This document shows positions 54,601 to 64,000 of a stretch of 64,000 nucleotides of DNA, piece by piece. The translations under genes were made by a program, and so were the position numbers. The stretch's first letter is position 1, and each line of letters opens with the position of its first letter. Below the pieces are notes generated by a model. It was given only the letters and a program-made list of their open reading frames with translations, was not told the DNA's origin and did not search any database. The DNA lies in assembly GCA_029224185.1 (NCBI GenBank), contig CM055188.1, positions 28,833,414 to 28,897,413 of the forward strand. The letters run 5' to 3'. This stretch comes from Karalla daura. Taxonomy: Eukaryota; Chordata; Actinopteri; Chaetodontiformes; Leiognathidae.

Positions 54601-57600
54601 CTACAGACTTCATTTTTTTTTGTGCACTCGATGTTTTTTGAAACTCGTCCTCCCTTTTGTCGTTGTCGTCCTTTGTTAGTCTAGCGGAGCTGCAGCTGCT
54701 ACCTCTTTCACAAACATCTCCTGCTCAATGACTTGGAGATAGATCCTTTTTGTTGTGTTTTATTCTGCTCTACTGGTGACGTCTGTCTGGCTTGCTATCT
54801 GTCTAGCTATTCATCCATCTGTCCATCTATTCGTCTATCTATCTACTTGTCTGTCTACCTGTTGCTCTTGCTGAGTCTTATACCAGATCTTTAACTCTTA
54901 CACAGGTGATGATCGAGTGGTAACTTGTCTCTCTGCAGGTGTAGTAATTGTTCATATGTGACTCGCCTTTTGCTTTTGTCCCTAATAGACAACAGTCGTT
55001 ATTGCACAAAGTCCAAGTATAAGTATGTTTTCATTCTCGGTTTCCTTTTATTTATTCATTATTGTTATTATTGGGGTATTTATAGTTCTCTCTGTTTATG
55101 TCGGGGAGGTATTTCTCGTCCGACTCTCCTTTAAGCATGCAGCATCTCCATGTGGTTCATAGGTGCAGGTTAAGGTGTCGTGGTGAGACTGTAATCACAT
55201 CCGGATGATGTGCGGGTCCGACCACAGTGCACTCAACACGCAGCGTGGATCGATGTCTTCCAGCTGACCCAAAGTAGAGGCCGGAGAAATTCGCAGAGAG
55301 CGGGAGACGGGAGAGTGCTGAAGAAAGTGTGCCTGTAATTACAGGCTGCATCATGTCTGTGTCATGGCAACGGCAAAAAGTCCTTCTATTCACTGGAACT
55401 GGAAACGATGCTCGACGCGAAATAACCGCAGCGCGTTACAGCTCAGCTGCTCTTCAACAGGCTTTTAATTCACGCAGTCACATTTCAGCCTACATGGCAG
55501 CTGGGAGGAGTAACGTGCAGGGACACAGAATTCCCGATTAGTCAAGGACAAGTTTCCCTGAACTCGGTATCTTGCAAACCTTGTGTTTTTTACGGGAGTT
55601 CAGGGCCGATTCGCTGCCTCGTGCGATTATCAGAAGATTCGCAGGGTATAGGACGCGTGCAGGGAAGTTTTTCCCGGCAGTTGTTGTCCCTCGAAACTTC
55701 CTGAGAGGACCGAACTCTGACATGAGAGAGAGACAGACACACGAACAGGGATGTAGTTTGTGGTTTGTCCTCAGATAATCCCTCTACTGCTCTCAGGTCT
55801 AGGTTTGATGGACATCTCCTCCAGGACACTCCAGATAATGTTCAGATGATCAAACTCTACAGACTTCATTTTTTTTGTGCACTCGATGTTTTTTGAAACT
55901 CGTCCTCCCTTTTGTCGTTGTCGTCCTTTGTTAGTCTAGCGGAGCTGCAGCTGCTACCTCTTTAGCCTTTATTTATCTATCTACCTCTTTATATATATAT
56001 ATAAAAAAATGTTTTAAAGTTGGTTGCAGAAAGTTTGCTGAAGATGTTGTGTCAAATGTGCCTTTGGGTAGTTGGGTATGGTTAAACGTCATAGCTGAGG
56101 GAGACGGGAGGCAGCAGCTGTGAAGACAAAGCTGTTGTGGTCCCACATGAAATGTTTTAAGAGTAAATGAGACGAGACACACCTCTATCAGTCCCACTAT
56201 TGCAACTATAGCTAAAATCTATTGTGGATCATCAGCTGTCCTGTATGTTAAAGTGTTTCATCCCGTCAGCCTTTTGCATTGGAGCAGATTAACACTGTTT
56301 CATAGTAAAACTACAGAGTGACAAAAATATTAGTGTTGCATCACGCTCCCATTTCGCTTAACTATGCTCTGCGTGCTGCTGTTTACTGTGTGCGCTCTTC
56401 ATGCTGTTTTCATTATTAGAATATTTGTCACATGCTGAACCTGATAGGAGGAAGCAGAGCACAGATATATGAATGGGTGTCAGTGTACTCTGGTGAATTA
56501 AAGTGGTAACTGTGCTTTATTTGGGTGGTCCTTTCATCCCCAGTACTGTGACAGCGGGTAAACGTAGTATAATGCAGAATCTGTGGGAGACAGTGACACC
56601 TGCAGTATTTTGTCTCTTTATTTGCTGGGAGAAACGGGTCGTTCGACTGTGACCTACAATTGAAGAATTGAATTCATCGCACGCACGTTTTTAAGGTCAC
56701 CCGCTCGCATCTTTTTTTTTTTCCCGCAGAAGCTTCTCGGATCCATTTCCTCCCGGGTCGGGTGTCTTTTTGTGGTTTGGGAGGTAATGATCTGAATTAT
56801 TTGAAAAGCCGAAGAGTGCTCGAAGTGAAGCCGGTATATGTTAATGTTCCCATGTTCACTTGCTGTCCCTGTGATTCCAGTCTGGCAGCTACTGGGTTTA
56901 ATTTAACGCTGCATGAAATAAACTGTGACAAGTGTGGAAAAAGGAGACGCGGATCATCCAAGTGATCATTTTTTCACCCTGCAGACTACGACAATCGAAA
57001 ACCTTTTGTTCTCTCTCTGTGTGGTCCACTACCGAAGGATCCCCAGTTCCAGCCTCTGGTCTGGTACTGGTTTCAGCCTGGTACTGGTTACCTCTACTGC
57101 ACATTGCTCTGTAGTCAGAGGTCGGACCGTATGAGGAGGAGGGATGCGGGGATGCAACTTTTTTCAGTCCTGATACGATTTACCAGGTTTTGGAGAATCG
57201 GCCTGTACAATTTGATACCGTTATTAACTTCATAAACTAGACTTGAGCGGCTTAAACATTTTACTAACGAACTAACTAATCAAATTTTCAATCATTACAG
57301 GTCCCTCAATCAGATATCGATGTCGGATTAGTGTATCCCTAGTAAGAAGTCTGAGATCCTGTAAACATGAATGAAACTCACTCCAGTCTGTCTTCTGTTT
57401 GGCTGTGTGTGTGTGTGTCTGTTTGTTGTCGTTGTTTTGTCTTTATGCTCATAGGTGACGTGTTTGTCCTGTAAGCACAAGTCCAACACCATCGAGCCAT
57501 TCTGGGATCTGTCCCTGGAGTTTCCGGAGCGGTACCACAGCATCAGCAAAGGTTCAGGCTCCACGGCGTCCCAGCGCAGCTGCACCCTCACCGAGATGCT

Positions 57601-58546
57601 GTCCAAGTTCACGGAGATGGAGGCTCTGGAGGGCTGCATCTACGCCTGCAACCAGTGCAACAGTTAGTCCCAACGCAATAAAGTCTTTAGAGCTTTCTGT
57701 ACGGATCCTCTGGTTCATACGTGCACGCTGCTACGAAAGCACCCGTCTTGGTAGAAGTTCAGGTTTTTTTTTATTATTATCGTCCTCTCCCTCTTTGTTT
57801 CTCTGCACCATGCGAGTAAACACAGAGGATTTGTAAGGTTCGCCCAGGTGTTCTCAGAGTTCGAGGCACGAGATTGTTTCTGGGATTAAGTTAAAGCCAC
57901 GGGCTGCACATCATTTAATCACATGTCTGAGGGTAGGAGACGAGCAAGCATGAGTGCAGGTTTGGATAAATGTGCAAAATGGAAGGTACAGTGGTAAAAA
58001 AAAAGACCCATCACTAAGTAATGGAAGAAAAATCATTAAGAAAATTAGCAGTAATCCAGAATTTGCTATTAAATTACCCTAATTATCAGTTCAGGCCATA
58101 ACAGGGACTGACAGGGGGGTTTTAAAGGACACATAAGTGGCTGCAGAATGTTTTACTCGTGGACAACTTTCCATGAATTTGCTGATATTTTTGAGGGGAA
58201 AATTAGTCATTAAAATACAGACTGTGTTTGCAGAAATTAATTGGGCAAAAAAAAAAGAAAAATCGTCAGTTTTACTCATTTACTGTTAACAGCCCATTCC
58301 TGGAGCCACTCATTATTCATAATTTTCAGTCGAATGTGAAAAAGTTAATAGCTCAGACCATGCGAGGATGTTTGGACGTAAGTAGAACCAAAATACTGTT
58401 CTTATACAATAATATTACTTTCATCTGTCACAGGTGTGTTTTTGGGTCTTATTGATCATCATATGGATACCTTATAATTATAACTTATTTGAATTAAGAA
58501 CATATACTTTTCTTGTATTTTTATTCACAATTTACTCCTATATTCC

Positions 58547-58590
<44 letters not shown>

Positions 58591-60783
58591 ATGCATGCAT
58601 ATACATGTATAGAAACAGTACTATACATACACATCATCATGATCAGACGGCGAAGTGTCGTCCTCATCTCCGTCTCCTCCAGCTCTACTGGGCTTCGCCT
58701 TCTCTCTCGGCGTCTGACTCCCCTTCCTGTTGTTGTTTTTTCTTTCCTGGTTTGACAGAAAAAAGACGAAAATCATCCCACCAAACCTCGGTTCTGTCGG
58801 AGGCCCAAAAGCAGCTAGTGATCTACCGTTTACCTCAGGTTCTACGGCTGCACCTCAAACGCTTCAGGCAAGTTTCTCATCCAGACGAAGTGTAGTGAAG
58901 TGACTTTAAAGGGGACAGTTGGATTGAGAATTTATCCTTGATGAAACATAGGGAACATTGGTGTGATCTTCATGTCCTGTTGGAGGGATTTTCACCCTTT
59001 AGTGGTTATTTTTCACTCTAATTTCACCATAACTTTCACGATAATACATTTTCTAGTTGTGAGGTGAAATTTGATTCAAGGTTGCTCACGTGGGTTGATT
59101 AGAAATGCGTCTAAAAAAAGAAAAAGTTATTTTAGGAGGAATCAGGTTCTGAAAAAGGCATGAATAAAACAGGATATGTCGTAATTCATCCCACAGCAGC
59201 GTGAAAGAGTGAACAAACACGAGTGTGCACGCTTTACTTTTCACCAGGAAAAATCACCAAAACGCTTCTGTGCGGTCGTTCATTTGTCGAGGAATTTTGC
59301 CCATTACCGCGGGCCGCCTGGCATTGTGGAGCACCAGGGTCGAGATTGTGGTTTGAAGGCGCAGTCTGCCCTTGGGCCAGCAGACGCGGGCTTCTCCCCG
59401 CCTCAGGACAAACAGAGCAGGTGTTCTCATAATATCGTGACGGCCTTGCGGTCCGGGGACGCGTTTGCATGGTCACTGCAGATAAAAGTGTCTGGCAGAC
59501 GTCTGAGAATATCCTCCAGTTTTATGTGGTTTTAAACTGTGCTGCTCTTCCCGAATCATTTGACTGGAAAAGACCTGGTGTGTTTATGATGAATAAGATG
59601 AAGAGACGTTTATTTTGATACACTTTACCTTTGGTTCAAGCTTTGCTGTGTAACTTGTCTGGTTATGCTCCATAGATGTAATTACAAATTATCACTGTTT
59701 AGTGAATTACAGTTTGAAACATCTTTTGATGGGCCCTAGGTATTGCGCTAATTATGCATAATCTCTTTATATAAGAACGATGATGTTTTAGGACCTGTTG
59801 TACGTGCGTGGCCGAGAGAGGTTTTGTCTTCTGTTCCCTCCAAACCCGTCCAGCTCGAGGAACTCGGGCTTTGTTTGTGCCATTTTCTTGTTTTGGCTGA
59901 ACGCGCGGCGCTGAAGCACTCCCTGTCCTTGTGACGCTCACTTTGTCCCTGTTTGCACGGCAGATGGTCGGGGCGGAACCATAGGGAGAAAATCGGTGTC
60001 CACGTGGCCTTTGACCAAGTTCTGAACATCAAACCGTACTGCTGCACCGGCTCAGGTCACTCTGTCCACAGAGGAGGCTACACCTACGATCTGTCTGCTG
60101 TCGTTATGCACCATGGCAAAGGCTTCGGCTCAGGGCATTACACCGCATACTGCTACAACACAGAAGGAGGTGAGGAAGACGAGGGTGGGGTACTGTTTTC
60201 AACAAACCGATGTTTCGGTCACCAAATATGTGTTCATTTGGAACATTGGGTTGAAGTGAAAACCCTAACTAACCCTAACGAAAACCTCAACAACATCAGA
60301 GCCTCTAGATCAGGGGTGTCGAACTGATTCCACAAAGGGCCGCGTGGCTGCAGGTTTTTGTTCCAACCAAGCAGCAACACACCTGACTTGACTCTTTCAA
60401 TGAACTGATCTCAACCTTCAGACAGCTGATTGGTCAGACTGTGAACCCTTGATTGGTTGGAACAAAAACCTGCAGCCACACGGCCCTTTGTGGAATCAGT
60501 TCGACACCCCTGCTCTAGATTAATGCACTTTAACAGATCTTGTTGAGGAAGAAGGTCATGTATGTGTGACCTCTCTGGACAAATTGCGGAGAACACTCTT
60601 CACTCTGGGGTTGAGGAGGCCGCATGCACAGATATGGAAATACCACCTCCGGCCACCAGGGGGCAGGGTCATCGGACGTCTCTGTTTTGGTGGCGTCTCA
60701 TTATCAGTTGAGAGAAAGAGAGAGCGGTTTTCTCTCTCTGAAATGTCAGCAGATGTTAATAATAATGTAGTGAAACACAGTTT

Positions 60784-60828
<45 letters not shown>

Positions 60829-60937
60829 CTCAGGTTTCTGGGTCCACTGTAACGACTCTGAGATGAAGGTTTGCAGCGTGGAGGAGGTGTGCAACACTCA
60901 GGCCTATATTCTGTTCTACACCCAGAGGTCCGCCTAA
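51621..60937 (+). CDS. usp49: Ubiquitin carboxyl-terminal hydrolase 49 (6 coding exons)
   Basis: USP49 is a cysteine deubiquitinase reported to act on histone H2B in nuclear RNA processing. Exons 51621-52360, 52900-53521, 57455-57662, 58759-58867, 59964-60169 and 60834-60937 join in frame to 1989 nt, 662 aa plus stop (human about 688). An N-terminal ZnF-UBP domain (about 1-100) has C4, H6, C26, C29, C38, C41, C46, H53, C76 and C79. A basic linker (140-245) follows. The USP core has the Cys box GLRNLGNTCYMN (C262), YDQQDAQEFLCELL, finger cysteines at 457/460 and 519/522, and the His box GSGHYTAYC (H618). The sequence and the bysl-med20 neighbourhood favour usp49 over usp44. The start at 51621 has a G at -3 and +4. 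The intron after exon 5 uses a GC donor (CAG|GCAAGT at 58868), required by the frame. The human C-terminal extension is absent. Confidence 0.95.
53930..54170. repeat. Interspersed repeat in usp49, copy 1 (copy 2 at 57885-58125)
   Basis: Both copies contain AAGCCAC.G.CTGCACATC, then GTGYAAAATGGARGGTAC, CCCATCACYAA, ATTAAATTACC-like words, AATTATCARTTCAGGCC and CAGGGA. They lie in different usp49 introns in the same orientation. The family is not recognised. Confidence 0.65.
54447..55965. repeat. Direct duplication of about 240-260 bp in usp49 intron
   Basis: 54447-54705 and 55727-55965 are almost identical by eye, from GAGAGAGACAGACACAC through GGTTTGTCCTCAGATAATCC and CACTCCAGATAATGTTCAG to GAGCTGCAGCTGCTACCTCT. 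The first copy has about 20 extra bases in the middle. The 1.0-kb interval between them holds a GC-richer stretch (55140-55720) unlike the surrounding intron. No protein is recognised. Confidence 0.85.
57885..58125. repeat. Interspersed repeat in usp49, copy 2
   Basis: Partner of 53930-54170, in the intron between coding exons 3 and 4 of the feature above. It is more diverged at its edges than in its centre. Confidence 0.6.
58553..58590. repeat. (TG)n microsatellite in usp49 intron
   Basis: A run of TG units preceded by ATATATG and followed by CATGCATGCATATACATG. It lies about 170 bp upstream of coding exon 4 of usp49 (58759). Confidence 0.95.
60311..60512. mobile_element. hAT-type MITE in usp49 intron, with target-site duplication
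   Basis: The 202-bp element has long inverted ends (CAGGGGTGTCGAACTGATTC, CACAAAGGGCCG, GCTGCAGGTTTTTGTTCCAA and their complements). It is flanked by the same 8 bp, CTCTAGAT, at 60303-60310 and 60513-60520. An 8-bp duplication and CAGGGGTG ends are typical of hAT elements. Confidence 0.93.
60786..60825. repeat. (GT)20 tract replacing the usp49 final-exon polypyrimidine tract
   Basis: Forty bases of GT repeat are followed by only CCCCTCAG before the acceptor (exon from 60834). Confidence 0.97.
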
Positions 60938-61740
60938 GGTACCTCTTGCTGTGATGTCGACCTGTACGAGGCAACTACAAGGCCGCATTTATGAAAACGT
61001 CGCTTTTTTGTTTGTTTGTTTGTTTGTTTTTCCCCTGAATGCTGGCGACTTTTGAGTACGAGCATCGCGTTTCGGTTCAGAACGTTTTCATAAATGAGGC
61101 GGCAGCGTTTTTCGGTCGACGCCCTGAAGACTGTGGGAGCAGGTCAGACTCCGTCCTGCTGAACACCCGAGTGTGTCCATGTTTTTGTTTTTTTTGTTTG
61201 TTTTGTTTTGTTTTTTTGTTTTTGTTCTTTCGACAAACGACAACAAAACAACCAGGTTTGTGTTACTGAAGGGTGGAACACCCTCTCCTGAGACCACATC
61301 TTACATTGAGAGATGACACAGAGTCTGGAGCATTTCTGCACACGCACACACACACACACACATCTACACACACACACACACACACATCTACACATGCCTA
61401 CATACACACACACTATGTTTGATGCCAGTGCACTATGATAGTTGAGCTATATTTTTCGGCGTCGTTGTTCAGTGACAGAAATTACTTTAGTCCAGGCTCT
61501 GCTTCGCCTCCTGTTCAGCTTTTTTCGAGTTATCGTGAAATGCCACTTCTGGAAGCTTTTGCTACTTAATCGTGTGTCATTTGTACTTCGTGTTCTCTCC
61601 TCAAGTGTACTGCTATGACTGGATACTGTGTCCTGCGCTTCTCAGCGGGCGGGATTTTATTTGTTTGTTTTTCGTTTCATTTGTTTTTTGTTTTCTTGAG
61701 TTCATGTCGTGGTCATTCTTCGTATCACTTACATGAGAAG

Positions 61741-61864
61741 AATAAAGAAAAAAAAAATTGATTTAAGACACTTTGATTGATGACGAGCGATGGAAAGCTG
61801 CACTTTTGAGGAGGGGCTGATATTGTTGGTCCTATCTTTGTGATTGTTCATCTTATCAAATAAA
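61741..61864 (+). terminator. usp49 polyadenylation signals
   Basis: AATAAA at 61741-61746 and again at 61859-61864, about 800-930 bp after the stop, the first followed by an A-rich run. The 3' UTR would run from 60938 to about 61890 and contains CA microsatellites at 61340-61410 and T-rich tracts. From 61900 to 62820 I see no gene; a short (GGA)n run lies at 62222-62244. Confidence 0.65.
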
Positions 61865-62819
61865 GATAAAAAATCAGGTATTCTTCTGCTTGTTATACAA
61901 TGTTTTTTTCTACTCTGCTGTTTCTATCAAGTGTCTTTAGAATTTGCTAGGCAATGTTGTGTTTGATACGAGTCAAATGCAAAATACATTTGTGAACTCT
62001 ATGTTAAAAGTTTGAACAATCTAAAATGACGGTGAATGTCTTACTTTTTAGTGGTCAGTGGTGGCCATGCCACTGGTTCTGATCCCGTTGAGTTCTGTCT
62101 TGTACTGTAAGAATACCTGTCATAAATGTTATGTTCATATGGGTTTTGCCTGACAGTTATTATTAAAAAGACATTGAAAATTTGCAAAGTTTCCTTGCCT
62201 TCATTTGGGCCGTTGTGTGCGCTGGAGGAGGAGGAGGAGGAGGAGAGTGTTGGCAATCAACACGTCGAGCCTCACGAGAGAAACGGATACAGCGAAGTGG
62301 AACTGAAATAATCCACAGGATTAGCAGATGGATACAGAGTTGATCTAAAAACCTCTGATTAATTATATTTCTCTAATGCTGCCTTTAGATCTGCAGGGTG
62401 GAGTAAATGTAATCTGCTCCAGAAAGAGATGCTTCTGATGAGAGGGCATTAAATGTAAATCTCTGAAGATTATTTCTTTTCTTAGCAGTGAACTGGTCCC
62501 GTCTCATTTCCTCTCTTCTTCCATCGATGAGCCATGATGAGCTTTTCACCCGTCCTCGAAATGTAAAAAAAATGAAACAACGTCCGATTGAAATCGTAGA
62601 AACATCTGGAAAGCGTTGCGTAAATAAATCTCACAATGCAAAGAGTTTATTCTGTGTTTTCCAGGATATTTTTAGCCGGTCCCTGAAGATGCAGCATGTG
62701 GAGAGTGTCTGGAAGGAAGTTATTATTATCTCTGTCCTCAGAATCAGCTGAAAACCCTCGACGGTTTCAGACCAGTCGCATCTGCATCGATCGAGATGGA
62801 AACCTTTGAGAAACCGGTG

Positions 62820-63190
62820 AAATCTGAAATCCTTAAGAACGACTGAGCATGACCTCGATCCTATGCAATTAGCCCATAGGCCTAGCAGAGGCGTCGAGGA
62901 GGCCACCGTCACTTCACTTAATCTGCTCTTTAAACATCTGGAGGGGAAGAGACACACATTCCAGACTTTTATGTATCGACTTCTCATCTGCTTATGACAC
63001 GGTCCAACCCCACGTTTTAACCCCGAGGCTCATAGAGCGTTTTAACTTATAATCTCGTGGGCCGGACTCTGGAGTTTTCAACCAACAGGACACAAAATGT
63101 GACAGTGAATAGAGTCCTCTCTCTCCTTGTACTGGCCCCCCACAAATATTTGTGCTTTCTCCTCTCCTCTTCATCCTCTATACCTCTCTC
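62820..63190 (+). mobile_element. LINE reverse-transcriptase fragment
   Basis: The plus strand reads EHDLDPMQLAHRPSRGVEEA, then LNLLFKHLEGK, then (after a frame change) SAYDTVQPHVL, then PPQIFVLSPLLFILYTS. This is the order of conserved RT segments in L2/CR1/Rex-type LINEs (…DPLQFAYR…RGVEDA, SAFNTIQPH, GCVLSPLLF). It lacks the glycine-cysteine of a normal box and the catalytic YxDD region, so it is dead. Confidence 0.75.
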
Positions 63191-63299
63191 TATATATATA
63201 GAATACAGACAACACTGTTAGTATCACTGCTGGAATGAGACAAGGACCTGTTGTTACTAATCTTTATTTTAAACACTAAAGACATGATCTTTGACTTTG

Positions 63300-63570
63300 A
63301 CAAGTGGTACCCATGATGAGTCCAGACCTGAGCCTCAGGTCTGGAATCTGTGGGATGTTCTGGAGAAGGCTTTAGGCAGCTGTCAGACTCTCCATCATCA
63401 ATATGAAGTCTTGGTAAAAAAAACTAAGAGATAGTTGATGGAGATAAATCCTGTGAGACTGCAGAAGCTTCTGGAAACAATGACACAGGGCTTGTGTGCA
63501 GTGGTCAAAGCTCAAGGCGGTTCAACAAAATATTAGAGTGTGTGACAACCTTTTTTTCGGGCCACGCTGT
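63300..63570 (+). mobile_element. Tc1/mariner relic, transposase C-terminal end
   Basis: Broken frames resemble a Tc1-like transposase C-terminus: SPDLSLRSGICGMFWRRL, then INMKSW and KLRDS, then the terminal AVVKAQGG-like segment. The relic is followed by a T-rich GTGACAACCTTTTTTTCGG stretch like the end of a terminal inverted repeat. The 5' part is missing. From 63570 to 64000 I see no gene. Confidence 0.5.
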
Positions 63571-64000
63571 GTGTCTTGAAACTGCCATTGACAACGAATT
63601 GACCTTTGAGGGAAACTGTGAAGCGATGTGTAAAAAGACGCCGACGCATGTTCAGTCTGAGGAAACAATCTTTCCACATCGAGGGAACCGTGTTGACCTC
63701 ATTTTTTTTGTTGAATCTGTTTGTTCTCTTTCTGTCTCGTGTCATGGAGACAAAAACTGTGAAATGGTCGTTCAGAGGCCCGGTATCGTCCACCGTCCCT
63801 GAACACTAAACAGTTACAGAGGAGGAGTTTCAGCTGCTCCAGGGCTCCAGGTACCAGGCTACAAAACTATGGGTTTTGCTAACTAACTTACCCCTGAGCT
63901 CTTTATATGTACATCCTGCTACATGTTTGTTGGATGTCATAGATGGAAATGTTAAAGCTGATTCACTGCAAACAAAATTTACCTGAGGGTGCGAATAAAG

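Noticed and set aside
58868..58875. GT donor at GTTTCT a few bases downstream instead of the GC donor
   Set aside because: It would put the next exon out of frame and lose the conserved WSGRNHREK segment.

Overview
The window is vertebrate, almost certainly teleost fish, nuclear DNA. It holds three conserved protein-coding genes with many small GT-AG exons, an intact Sleeping-Beauty-like Tc1 transposon, LINE, gypsy and MITE relics, and abundant CA/GT, CTAT and CCAT microsatellites. The gene order bysl - med20 - usp49 matches the neighbourhood on human chromosome 6p21.1 as I know it.

Layout: (1) 0.5-8.1 kb, minus strand: bysl (bystin, 40S ribosome biogenesis), 7 coding exons, 436 aa. (2) 8.1-8.7 kb: head-to-head intergenic region with ETS-like motifs. 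(3) 8.7-11.1 kb, plus strand: med20 (Mediator head subunit), 4 exons, 211 aa. (4) 11.2-14.7 kb: degenerate LINE and Ty3/gypsy pieces. (5) 14.7-48 kb: a large expansion between med20 and usp49 with no recognisable host protein gene. It is not random repeat: a complex unit occurs about three times head-to-tail (about 14.77-27.1, 29.0-35.5 and 37.5-47.5 kb, with a fourth truncated start at 47.6 kb). Each unit has the same order of modules: a promoter-like block with CCAAT boxes and a 5' splice-donor-like end (P), a block with an RFX/X-box-like hairpin (H), a block of diverged 39-bp repeats with short GT...AG spacers (arrays A, B, C), and a shared 3' tail (T) with candidate poly(A) signals. This is the best candidate in the window for an undescribed system. 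(6) 49.4-61.9 kb, plus strand: usp49 (deubiquitinase with a ZnF-UBP domain), with five evenly spaced CCAAT boxes, a non-coding first exon carrying start codons in all three frames, and six coding exons (662 aa) with one GC-AG intron. (7) 62-64 kb: LINE and Tc1 relics.

The three genes act in housekeeping and nuclear functions (pre-40S assembly, RNA polymerase II Mediator, ubiquitin removal). Nothing in the sequence links them functionally to the tandem units between them. Exon boundaries come from reading-frame continuity, splice signals and recalled human homologues. No alignment or expression data were available, so identities between repeat copies are by eye.
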